Under the pieces are notes generated by a model that did not search any database, was not told the DNA's origin, and worked only from the letters and a program-made list of their open reading frames with translations. 64,000 nucleotides of DNA from the NCBI RefSeq assembly GCF_036002945.1, contig NZ_CP108529.1, positions 434,001 to 498,000 of the forward strand. The letters run 5' to 3'. Position numbers and translations under genes: made by a program. Origin of the DNA: Streptomyces sp. NBC_01224. Lineage in GTDB: Bacteria > Actinomycetota > Actinomycetes > Streptomycetales > Streptomycetaceae. Below are positions 47,738 to 59,700 of the stretch, piece by piece. Position 1 is the stretch's first letter, and the number at the start of each line of letters is the position of its first letter.

Positions 47738-50700
47738 ATGGACGGCATCCCCACGACCGACGAGAACGCGGGAGAAGACGCACGTACGGGAGGCGGAACG
47801 CGACCGTCCTCGGCCGGCCGGCTCCGCGCCAGGCCGGATGAGCGCGGACCGCTCTCTTTCGGCCAGCAGCGGCTCTGGTTCCTCGACCGCTGGCTCGGGG
47901 ACAACGCCGTCTACAACATTCCGGTCGTTCTTCGCTTCACCGGCCCCTTGGACGCCGCCCGCCTGACGGCCGCCGTCACTACGACCACGGCCGGCCATGA
48001 CGCCCTGTACACCGTCTTCGAGGCGGACGGGAACGGGGAGCCGCGCCAGCGGTTGCTGGACACCCGTGAGACGGACTGCCCGCTCGTCGACCTCACCGGA
48101 CTCGCATCCGCCGACCGTGTCCGCAGCGCACGGGAGGCCGTCGAGGCGGAGGCCCGCAAGCCGTTCGACCTGGCCCGGGATCCGATGCTGCGTGCGTCGC
48201 TGTACCGACTGTCCGAGGACGAGCACTGGTTGCAGCTGACCTTCCACCACATCGCCTGCGACGGCTGGTCGCTCGATGTGTTCCAGCGCCGGCTGAACGA
48301 GGCGTACCGTGCCGGTGGCGGGTCGGCCGGGCCACTGCCGGTCCAGTACGCCGACTACGCGTTGTGGCAGCGCGAGACACTGCGCGGTCCTCGTACGGAG
48401 AAGGCCCTGGCGGCCTGGACGGACGCGCTGGCCGATGCTCCGGCCGTGCTGGACCTCGGCACGGACCGCCCCCGCCCGGCTGAGATGAGCTATCGGGGCG
48501 AGACGACGGACTTCCCGCTCACCGGAGTGTCCTCGGCGGCACTGGAGGCGTTCGCCGCCGAGGAGAACGTCAGTCTGTACACGGTGATGCTCGCTGCCTT
48601 CCAGGTGCTCGCCGCGCGCCACTCGGGAAGCAGCGATGTCGTCGTCGGTTCGCCGGTGGCGGGCCGGGACAACGCCAAGCTCAACGATCTGGTCGGCTTC
48701 TTCGTCGACACGCTCGTCCTCCGGGTGGACCTGGGGGACGACCCCGGCTTCCGGGAGCTCGTGGCGCGCTCCCGCGCGTCGCTGCTGAGCGCACTCTCCC
48801 GCAGCAGGGCCCCGTTCGATCTCGCCGTGAAGCAGCTGCACCCGGAACGGTCACTGAGTCACAACCCGATTGTGCAGACGCTTTTCGCCTTCCATGAGGA
48901 GGAGCCGCTGGAGCCCTTCGGTGAGGGGCTGAGCGTCGAGCGTTCCATGGTGGCCACGGGGACCGCGAAGTTCGACCTCACCTGGTCGGTGTACCGGCGG
49001 CCGGACGGGCTCCGTCTCCAGGTCGAGTACGCGACGGACCTGTTCGACGCCGCCACCATCCGTACCCTGGTGGACCACTGGCAGATCCTGCTTGATCAGA
49101 TCCTCGCCACGCCCGATCTTCCGGTGAGCCGACTGCCGCTCATGGCTCCTGCCGAGCGGCAGTTGGTGGAGTCGTGGGCGGGTGACGGCGGAGAACTCCC
49201 GGTCGGTGCGATCCACGAGCTGGTGATACGCCGGGCGCTGGAGACGCCCGACGCCGTGGCCGTCGTCTGCGACGAGGACACCCTCACCTACGCCGAACTC
49301 GTCACCCGCGCGGCCCAGATCGCCGCACTGCTGGTCGAGCAGGGCGTGGGACCCGAGGTCTGCGTCGGCATCTGCGTCGAACGATCCCTCGACACCGTGA
49401 TCACCACCCTCGCCGTCCTCATGGCCCACGGCGTCTACGTCCCCCTCGACACCGCCTTCCCCACCGACCGCATGCACCACATGCTCACCGAAGTCGACGC
49501 CACCCTCGTCCTGACCCACCAACCCACCCACGACACCCTCCCCCACGGCCCCTGGCACACCCTGAACATCGACACCCTCCAGGCCACCACCACCCCGGAC
49601 CTCGACCACACCCTCACCCACCTCCCCCAACACCTCGACCCCGACCACGCCTGCTACATCATCTTCACCTCCGGATCCACCGGACGCCCCAAAGGCACCA
49701 CCGTCACCCACGCCAACGTCACCCGCCTCTTCAACGCCGTCCAACAACGCCTCCCCTTCGGCCCCCACGACACCTGGACCCTCTTCCACAGCTACGCCTT
49801 CGATGTGTCGGTCATGGAGATGTGGGGCGCCCTCACCACCGGCGGACGCCTTGTCGTGGTGCCGTATCTGACCAGCCGGGACTCGGAAGCGTTCTACGCA
49901 CTCGTACGCGACCGGTCGGTCACGATGCTCAGCCAAACCCCTTCGGCCTTCCGCCAGTTCGAGACAGTCGATGCAGTGGAGGGTGGGGAACTGGCCCTGC
50001 GGGCTGTGCTGTTCGCAGGCGAGGCGCTGAACCGGGCTTCGGTGCGCCGCTGGGGCGCCCGTCACGGTTACGCCTCACCACTTCTCGTCAACCTGTACGG
50101 CATCACCGAGACCACCGTGCACGTGACGTACACCGAGGTGGACGAGGGCCAGCTCGACGGTACCTTCAGCCGGATCGGCAGGGCGCTGCCCGATCTCCGT
50201 CTTTACGTCCTGGATCCGTCGGGCGATCCGAGTCCGATCGGTGTCGTCGGGGAGCTCTACGTCGGCGGGCCCGGCGTGACGCGTTGCTACACAGGCCAAC
50301 CGGCGCTCACCGCACAGCGTTTCGTTCCGGACCACCTCGGTCGTGCGCCGGGGGCCCGGCTCTACCGCAGTGGGGACCTCGCCCGCCGGACGGCCTCCGG
50401 CGACCTGGAATACCTGGGCCGGGCCGACGCCCAGGTGAAGGTGCGCGGCTACCGTATCGAGCTGCCGGAGATCGAGGCCCGACTGGGCCGGCAGCCCGAG
50501 ATCCGGCAGGCCGTCGTGGTCGTCCGGGACGATCTCGGCGGCCACACGGACCTCGTCGCCTACCTCGTACCGGAGCCGGACGCCGACCCGCCCACCACCA
50601 GTGAACTCCGTGACGCCCTCGCCGGCCACCTCCCCGACTACATGATCCCGAGGAACTTCGTCTTCCTCGATGCCCTCCCGCTCACTCCGCAGGGCAAGCT

Positions 50701-53700
50701 CAACCACCGGGTTTTGCCCGCTCCGGCGACCGAACGCCCGCAATTGGAAGCCGAGTTCGTCGCTCCGCTGCCCGGGACGGAGGAGCTGCTCGCGGGGATC
50801 TGGAGCACCGTTCTCGGCGTCGACCGGGTCGGCCGCCACGACAACTTCTTCGACCTCGGCGGCGACTCCATCCGCAGCATCCAGGTACTGGGACTGGCTC
50901 GTACCCAGGGGGTCGGTTTCGAGCTGCAGGACCTCTTCCGCACGCCCACCCCGGCGGGGCTGGCCGAGGCCGCCTCGACCCATTCGGCGTCCGAGGCTCC
51001 GCAGCGCGACCGTGAGCCGTTCTCCATGGTGAGCGCCGAGGACAGGGCGCGGCTGCCACTGGGCCTCGTGGATGCCTATCCGATGGCGGAACTCCAGGTC
51101 GGCATGATCTACGAGATGGAGCTGGACCGTGAACGGCTGCCGTACCACAACGTGGACAGCATGCGCATCAACGGCCGGTTCGACGAGCGCAGCTTCAAGG
51201 AGGCGCTCCGCCTGGTCGTGGAACGCCACCCGATACTCCGCACGTCCCTGGAGTTGAGCGGCTACAGCGAGCCGCTCCAGCTGGTGCATGCCACGGCGGA
51301 GATGCCGTGTGTGGTGTCCGATCTGCGCGCGCTCGACGACGAGGCGCAACAGTCGGCGATCGCCGCATACGTGACCTTCGAACGCTCCCATGTGTTCGAC
51401 CACTCCCGGCCGCCGTTGCTGCGGTTCGGCATCCACTGGCTCTCCGACGATGCGTTTCAGTGGACGGTGACCGAGCACCACGCCATTTTCGACGGCTGGA
51501 GCCTTCACTCCACGCTCGCCGAGATCACTGGCCTCTACCACCGGCTCGCGACCGGTGCGGGCACGGTCGTCGCCCTGGACCCGCCCGAGTCCGCGTACCG
51601 CGACTTCATCGCGGCGGAACGGGAGGTGCTGCGCTCGAAGGAGAGCGAGGCGTTCTGGCTGGAGCGGCTCACGGACCGGCCCACGGGCCGGCTCCCACGC
51701 TGGCCGGACCGGCACGACGCCCGGCTGGCCACGCCCGAGCGCGAGAACGAGTGGCGGGTGCTGCACACGGCGGAGAAGCACGGCTCGATCGAGACGCTGC
51801 TGCCGGCGGAGCTGTGCGACGAGCTGCTGGCGCTGGCCAAGCGTTGTGGGGTGCCGCTGAAGTCCGTGCTGCTGGCAGCGCATCTGCGGGTCATGAGTCT
51901 GGTCACCGGAAGCACGGACGTGCTGGCCGGGCTGTCGTCCAACGGACGGCTGGAGGAGGCCGGGGCGACCGAGGTGCGGGGACTCTTCCTGAACACCGTC
52001 CCGTTCCGGCTGGATCTGCCGGACGGCAGTTGGCTGGACCTCGTACGCGCGGTGTTCGAGGCCGAGCAGGACATGCTGCCCCACCGCAGATACCCGCTGG
52101 GGGCGTTGCAGCGTCGTATGGGCGGCGAGGCCCTGTTCGAGACCAGCTTCGTGTACAACCACTTCCACGTGCTCACCGACGAGTTCGGTGAGGGGCGCCT
52201 GACGATCGTGGACGGGAAGATCGACAGCTTCAGCACGCTGCGTGCCGAGCCGACCAACTTCCCGCTGAGTGTCGGCGTGATCCGCAATCCGTACTCCACA
52301 CGGCTGCTCCTGAGTCTCGACTACCACCTCGGTGTTCTGGTCGAGGACCAGGTGGCGTTGATGCGGGACTACTACGTGCGGGTGCTGGAGTCGATGGTCT
52401 GCGAACCGGACACCGCGTTCGGGGACGTCGTCCTGCTGGGAGACGCCGAGCGGGAGCTGGTGGAGTCGTGGGCGGGTGACGGCGGAGAACTCCCGGTCGG
52501 CGCGATCCACGAACTGGTCATACGCCGGGCGCTGGAGACGCCCGACGCCGTGGCCGTCGTCTGCGACGAGGACACCCTCACCTACGCCGAACTCGCCACC
52601 CGCGCAGCCCAGATCGCCGCACTGCTGGTCGAGCAGGGCGTGGGACCCGAGGTCTGCGTCGGCATCTGCGTCGAACGATCCCTCGACACCGTGATCACCA
52701 CCCTCGCCGTCCTCATGGCCCACGGCGCCTACGTCCCCCTCGACACCGCCTTCCCCACCGACCGCATGCACCACATGCTCACCGAAGTCGACGCCACCCT
52801 CGTCCTGACCCACCAACCCACCCACGACACCCTCCCCCACGGCCCCTGGCACACCCTGAACATCGACACCCTCCAGGCCACCACCACCCCGGACCTCGAC
52901 CACACCCTCACCCACCTCCCCCAACACCTCGACCCCGACCACGCCTGCTACATCATCTTCACCTCCGGATCCACCGGACGCCCCAAAGGCACCACCGTCA
53001 CCCACGCCAACGTCACCCGCCTCTTCAACGCCGTCCAACAACGCCTCCCCTTCGGCCCCCACGACACCTGGACCCTCTTCCACAGCTACGCCTTCGACTT
53101 CTCCATCTGGGAAATGTGGGGCGCCCTCACCACCGGCGGACGCCTCGTCGTCGTCCCCTACCACACCAGCCGCGACACAGACGCCTTCTACACCCTCGTC
53201 CACGACCAGGCCATCACCCTCCTCAGCCAAACACCATCAGCCTTCCGCCAATTCGAAGCAACCGACCACACCCACAACCGCCACCTCGCCCTACGCGCCG
53301 TCGTCTTCGGCGGCGAAGCACTCGACACACCCTCCGTACGCCGCTGGACAAACCGCCACGGCTGCACCACACCCCGCCTCATCAACATGTACGGCATCAC
53401 CGAAACCACCGTCCACGTCACCACCAACGAAATCGACGAACACCAACTGCACAACGGCACCACCAGGATCGGGCGGGCCCTCCCGGACCTCCGAGTCCGG
53501 ATCATGGATCAGCACGGCAATCCCGCGCCGATCGGTGTCATCGGCGAACTGTACGTATCAGGGCCGGGGCTCGCGCGCGGGTACGACGCGCGGCCGGCCC
53601 TCACGGCTGAGCGTTTCGTCCCCGATCACCTGGGACGGACGCCTGGAACCCGGCTCTACCGCAGTGGGGACCTCGCCCGCTGGACACCCTCCGGCGACCT

Positions 53701-56700
53701 GGAGTACCTGGGCCGGGCCGACGCACAGGTCAAGATCCGCGGCTACCGCATCGAACTCGGCGAGATCGAGGCACAGTTGGCTCGGGGGGCCGGTCTGCGT
53801 GAGGTCGTTGTCCTTCCGTATCAGGAGGCGAACGGCCGTACGGATCTGGTCGCCTATCTCGTGCCGGAACCGGGCACCGACCGGCCCACCACCAGCGAAC
53901 TCCGGGACGCCCTCGCCGGCCACCTCCCCGACTACATGATCCCGCGGAACTTCGTCCTCCTCGACGCCCTCCCCCTCACCCCGCAAGGAAAGCTCGACCG
54001 ACGCTCCCTGCCCGCCCCCACCACCGAACGCCCCACCCTCGAAACAGAGTTCACCCCACCCCTCCCCGGAACCGAAGAAGCTCTCGCCGCCATCTGGGCC
54101 GACATCCTCGGCGTCGACCGCATCGGCCGCCACGACAACTTCTTCGACCTCGGCGGCGACTCCATCCGCAGCATCCAGATACTCGGCCGAGCCCGCGACA
54201 ACGGACTCACCTTCCACCTCCAAGACCTCTTCCACCACCCCACACTCGCCGACCTCGCCACCACCACAGCCACAATCCAGCCCACCACCACACCACCCAC
54301 CACCGCGCAGCCCTTCTCCCTCCTCACACCCCACGACCGCGACCAGCTCCCCGACCACCTCGACGACGCCTACCCCATGGCCGAACTCCAAGTCGGCATG
54401 GTCTACGAAATGCAACGCGACCCCGACCGCAACCCCTATCTGAATGTGACGTCGCTGCATCTCCCGGGCCGGTTCGAGCAGGAAGCCTTCCGTGCGGCAG
54501 TGTCCATGGTGGTGGAGCGGCATCCTGTGCTGCGTACCTCTTTCGACCTCAGTGGTCTGTCCGTGCCGATGCAATTGATGCACGCGGAAGTCGAGATGCC
54601 TCTCGGCCTGGTGGATCTGCGCGGGCTGAGCGAGGCCCGACAGCGGCGTGAGCTGGCCGATTACGTCCGTGGGGAGCGGACGAAGGGGTTCGATCCGGCG
54701 GTGGCGCCGTTGTGCCGGATGGCTGTCCATGTGCTGTCCGACGACGCCTTCCAGTGGACCGTCACCGACCACCACGCCATCCTCGACGGCTGGAGCCTCG
54801 CCTCCACCCTCGCCGAAATCACCGACACCTACCACACCCTCCTCGACGGCAGCACTCCATCACTCCCGCCCCTCCGCTCCACCTACCGCGACTACATCGC
54901 AGCCGAACAAAACGCACTCACCACCCCCGCACACACCACCTACTGGCACAACCTCCTCACCGATCGCCCCGACACCCGCCTCCCCCGCCACAGCGGCAAC
55001 GGCGACTCCCTGCTCATCGGGGAACGGCTCGACGACGAGGTGCATGAGCATGACGACACCGGCGGGTACGGAGCGCTGGTCACCGTCGTGCCGCCGGAGC
55101 TCCTGTCGGCGCTGGAGGACAGCGCCGCCCGGATCGGTGTGCCGTTCAAGGCCGTCGTCCTGGCCGCCCACGTGCGGGTTCTGAGCCTGGTCACGGGCAG
55201 CGCGGATATCGTCACAGGGCTGTCGTCCAACGGGCGACTGGAGGAGACCGACGGCACCGAGGTGCGGGGGCTCTTCCTCAATTCGCTGCCTTTCCGGCTG
55301 CGACTGCCAGACGGCAACTGGGCGGATCTGGCGCGCGCCGTGTTCGATGCCGAACGGGAGATGCTGCCGCACCGCAGGTACCCCATGCCGGCGCTGCAAC
55401 GTGCGCTGGGCGGCGACCCCCTGTTCGAGACCGGCTTCGTCTACAACCACTTCCGCCACGTGGACGAGCTGGCCGAGGGGGGCCGTGCCTCGGTCTCCGG
55501 GCCGCACGACGAGACGGCCGCCGGTGTCGCCCGGACCAGCTTCCCTCTGCATGTGGCCATGAGCCGCGAACCGGGCCTGGTCGGTATGCGACTGGAGCTG
55601 GAGTACGACGCCAGGGAGTTCCCTGCGGAGCAGATGCGTCTGATCCGCGACTATCACCTGCGGGCGCTGCGGGCGATCGCCGAGAATCCGGACGCCGCCC
55701 ACCGAGCGGCCGTCCTGCTCGGCGAGGCCGAGCAGGCTCTGCTGGAGCGCTGGAACGACAACGCAGCCCCTGTCCCGTCCACACCCGTCCACGAGCTGGT
55801 CGAGGCGCGGGCGGCGGCGCAACCCCACCGCGTCGCCGTGGTCGCCGGGGAGCGGTCCCTGACGTACGGCGAACTCGATGCGCGTGCCGACCGGCTGGCC
55901 CATCACCTGCGCCGGCTGGGCGTCGGCCCAGAGGTCTTCGTCGGGGTCGCCCTGGACCGTTCGCCCGAACTGGTCGTCGGGCTGCTGGCCGTACTCAAGG
56001 TCGGCGGGGCCTACGTACCGCTGGATGTCTCCTTCCCCGCGGCCCGGCTCGCGCACATGCTCCAGGAGGCGGACGTGCGGGTGGTCCTGGCCGGGGCGAG
56101 TACTACGGAGCTGGTTCCGCGGGGGCCGTGGGAGACGGTCGACGTGGACACCGTCGTTCTGCCCGAGCAGGCGCGGTGCGGCCGGGTCCCGGAGGCCGGC
56201 GCCGGGCCGGACAACGCCTGCTACGCCATCTTCACCTCCGGTTCCACGGGGCGGCCGAAGGGCGTGGTGACCCGGCATCGCAACGTGACCGAACTGCTGC
56301 ACGGCGGCCCCGCGATGGAACTGCGGGAGGACGACACCGTTCTCCAGATCGCGACGGTCGCCTTCGATGTCTCCACCTTCGAGATATGGGCACCGCTGGC
56401 GGCGGGGGCCCGGCTCGTGCTCGCTCCACCGGCACGGTACGCCCCGGCCGATGTGGCGGGCTGGGTGACGGATCACGGCGTGACGATCCTCCACGCCACC
56501 GCCTCACTGTTCACCCTGCTCGTGGACGAGCAGCCGCAGGCGTTCGACGGACTGCGCCGTCTGCTCACCGGCAGTGAGACGGTTTCCGCACCGCATGCCG
56601 GCCGGATCCTCGCCCGATGCCCTGAACTTGAGCTGGTCAACTGCTGGGGGCCGACGGAGACCACCACGTTCTCCGTCTGCGGCATCTTCACCGCGGACTC

Positions 56701-59700
56701 GCTTCCGGCCGGCCCGCTGCCGCTCGGCACACCACTGGCCAACACCGAGGTCCGGGTGCTGGACGAGGCCGGCCATCCCGTGCCCGTGGGCAGCCCGGGT
56801 GAGCTGTACGTGGCCGGGCCGTGCCTCGCACGCGGCTATCTCGGCAGACCCGCGCTGACCGCCGAGCGCTTCCTGCCGCATCCCTCCGTGCCGGGTGCTC
56901 GGCTGTACCGCACGGGTGACCGGGGGCGCTGGTCGGCCGAAGGCCAGGTGGAGTTCCTCGGCCGGGTCGACCACATGGTCAAGATTCGCGGCTACCGGGT
57001 GGAGCCCGGCGAGGTGAGCGAGGCGATCAGCGCTCATCCGCGCGTTCGCCAGTGTGTCGTGACAGCGCCGCGGGACGCGTCGGGCCGGGCAGATCTGGTG
57101 GCGTACGTGGTGTGCGACGCCCCAGCACCCCATGTGTCCGAACTGCGGTCGGCGCTGCGGGAGAAGCTGCCGGAGTACATGCTGCCGAAGGCATTCGTGT
57201 TCCTCGACGCGTTCCCGCTGACGGCCCAGGGCAAGGTGGACCGCGGCAGGCTCCCCGCACCGTCCGGGGACCGCCCGGAGCTGTCGGCTCAGTACGCGGC
57301 GCCGCTGCCCGGGGTGGAGGAACGGCTGGCGGTGATCTGGCGTCAGGTCCTCGGGGTGGACAGGATCGGCCGGCACGACAACTTCTTCGACCTGGGCGGC
57401 GACTCGATCCGCAGCATTCAGGTGATCGGACGGGCCCGGGAGGAGGGTCTGCTGCTCACGCTGCCCGTACTGTTCCGGTCGCCGACGCTCGACGCGCTGG
57501 GCACCGAGGTGACTTCGATGACGGACGACCTGCTCCCCGCACCGACGGCGGAGCCGTTCGCCCTGTTGTCGGCGAAGGACCGGCAGGCGCTGCCGGAGGG
57601 GCTGGTCGACGCCTATCCGATGGCGGCCCTCCAGGTCGGCATGGTCTACGAGATGGAGATCGACCCGGACCGCAATCCTTACCACAACGTCAGTACGGTG
57701 CGGCTCGGCGAGCGGTTCGAGGTGGACGCCTTCCGGCGGGCCGTCGAGCTGACCGTGGGCCGCCACGATGTCCTGCGTACCTCGTTCGACCTGAGCGGAT
57801 ACAGTGAGCCGGTTCAGCTCGTGCACGAGCGGGTCGAGCCGCCGCTGACCGTCGTCGATCTGCGGGGTCAGGACGACGGTGCGCAACGGGCGGCGGTGGC
57901 GGAGTGCGTCCGTCGCGAGCAGGACGAGGGCTTCTCGGTGGCGGTGGCGCCGTTGTTCCGGATGACGGTCCATGTGCTGTCCGACGACGCCTTCCAGTGG
58001 ACCGTCACCGACCACCACGCCATCCTCGACGGCTGGAGCCTCGCCTCCACCCTCGCCGAAATCACCGACACCTACCACACCCTCCTCGACGGCCACACCC
58101 CCACACTCCCGCCCCTCCGCTCCACCTACCGCGACTACATCGCAGCCGAACAAAACGCACTCACCACCCCCGCACACACCACCTACTGGCACAACCTCCT
58201 CACCGACCGCCCCGACACCCGCCTCCCCCGCCACACCACTGCTCTTCCCGACGGGCTCGCGGGGCTGTGCAGCGCGGGCGAGGTGCACCGCAACGACGCG
58301 GAGCGCCGGCACGGAGAACTGGTCACGCCCCTGCCGGTCGGTCTGGGCGATGGTCTCGACCGGTTCGCCAGGCGTTGTGGGGTGCCGCTGAAGTCCGTGC
58401 TGCTGGCAGCGCATCTGCGGGTGATGAGCCTCGCCACCGGCAGCCGGGACGTTGTCACGGGGCTGTCGTCCAACGGACGGCTGGAGGAGACCGACGGCAC
58501 CGAGGTGCGAGGGCTCTTCCTCAACACTCTGCCGTTCCGGCTGGAACTGCCGGACGGCAGTTGGCGGGACCTCGCGCTCGCGGTGTTCGAGGCCGAGCAG
58601 GACCTGCTGCCCCACCGCAGGTACCCGATGTCGGCGATCCAGCGCGAACTGGGCGGGGAACCGCTCTTCGAGACCGGCTTCGTGTACAACCATTTCCGCC
58701 AGATCGACGCACTCGCCGGTGGGGCGGACACGAACGACGATCACGCCCGTGCGACCGGAGGCGGGCGGACCCACTTCCCGTTGCTGGTGGCCGTCAGCCA
58801 GGAGCCCGGGCACCAGGGGCTGAGCCTGGAGATGGAGTACGACAGCGGAGAACTGACCGCCGTCCAGGTGGCGTTGATGCGCGACTCGTATGTGCGGGTG
58901 CTCGAGTCGATGGTCTGCGAACCGGACACCGCGTTCGGGGACGTCGTCCTGCTGGGAGACGCCGAGCGGGAGCTGGTGGAGTCGTGGGCGGGTGACGGCG
59001 GAGAACTCCCGGTCGGCGCGATCCACGAACTGGTCATACGCCGGGCGCTGGAGACGCCCGACGCCGTGGCCGTCGTCTGCGACGAGGACACCCTCACCTA
59101 CGCCGAACTCGCCACCCGCGCAGCCCAGATCGCCGCACTGCTGATCGAGCAGGGCGTGGGACCCGAGGTCTGCGTCGGCATCTGCGTCGAACGATCCCTC
59201 GACACCGTGATCACCACCCTCGCCGTCCTCATGGCCCACGGCGTCTACGTCCCCCTCGACACCGCCTTCCCCACCGACCGCATGCACCACATGCTCACCG
59301 AAGTCGACGCCACCCTCGTCCTGACCCACCAACCCACCCACGACACCCTCCCCCACGGCCCCTGGCACACCCTGAACATCGACACCCTCCAGGCCACCAC
59401 CACCCCGGACCTCGACCACACCCTCACCCACCTCCCCCAACACCTCGACCCCGACCACGCCTGCTACATCATCTTCACCTCCGGATCCACCGGACGCCCC
59501 AAAGGCACCACCGTCACCCACGCCAACGTCACCCGCCTCTTCAACGCCGTCCAACAACGCCTCCCCTTCGGCCCCCACGACACCTGGACCCTCTTCCACA
59601 GCTACGCCTTCGACTTCTCCATCTGGGAAATGTGGGGCGCCCTCACCACCGGCGGACGCCTCGTCGTCGTCCCCTACCACACCAGCCGCGACACAGACGC

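Noticed and set aside
50075..53230. Very long minus-strand open frame opposite the NRPS, with Gly/Val/Glu-rich repeats
   Set aside because: It is the mirror of C-ending codons in the NRPS coding strand. It has no ribosome site or domain, and the same peptide reappears opposite every copy of the repeats.
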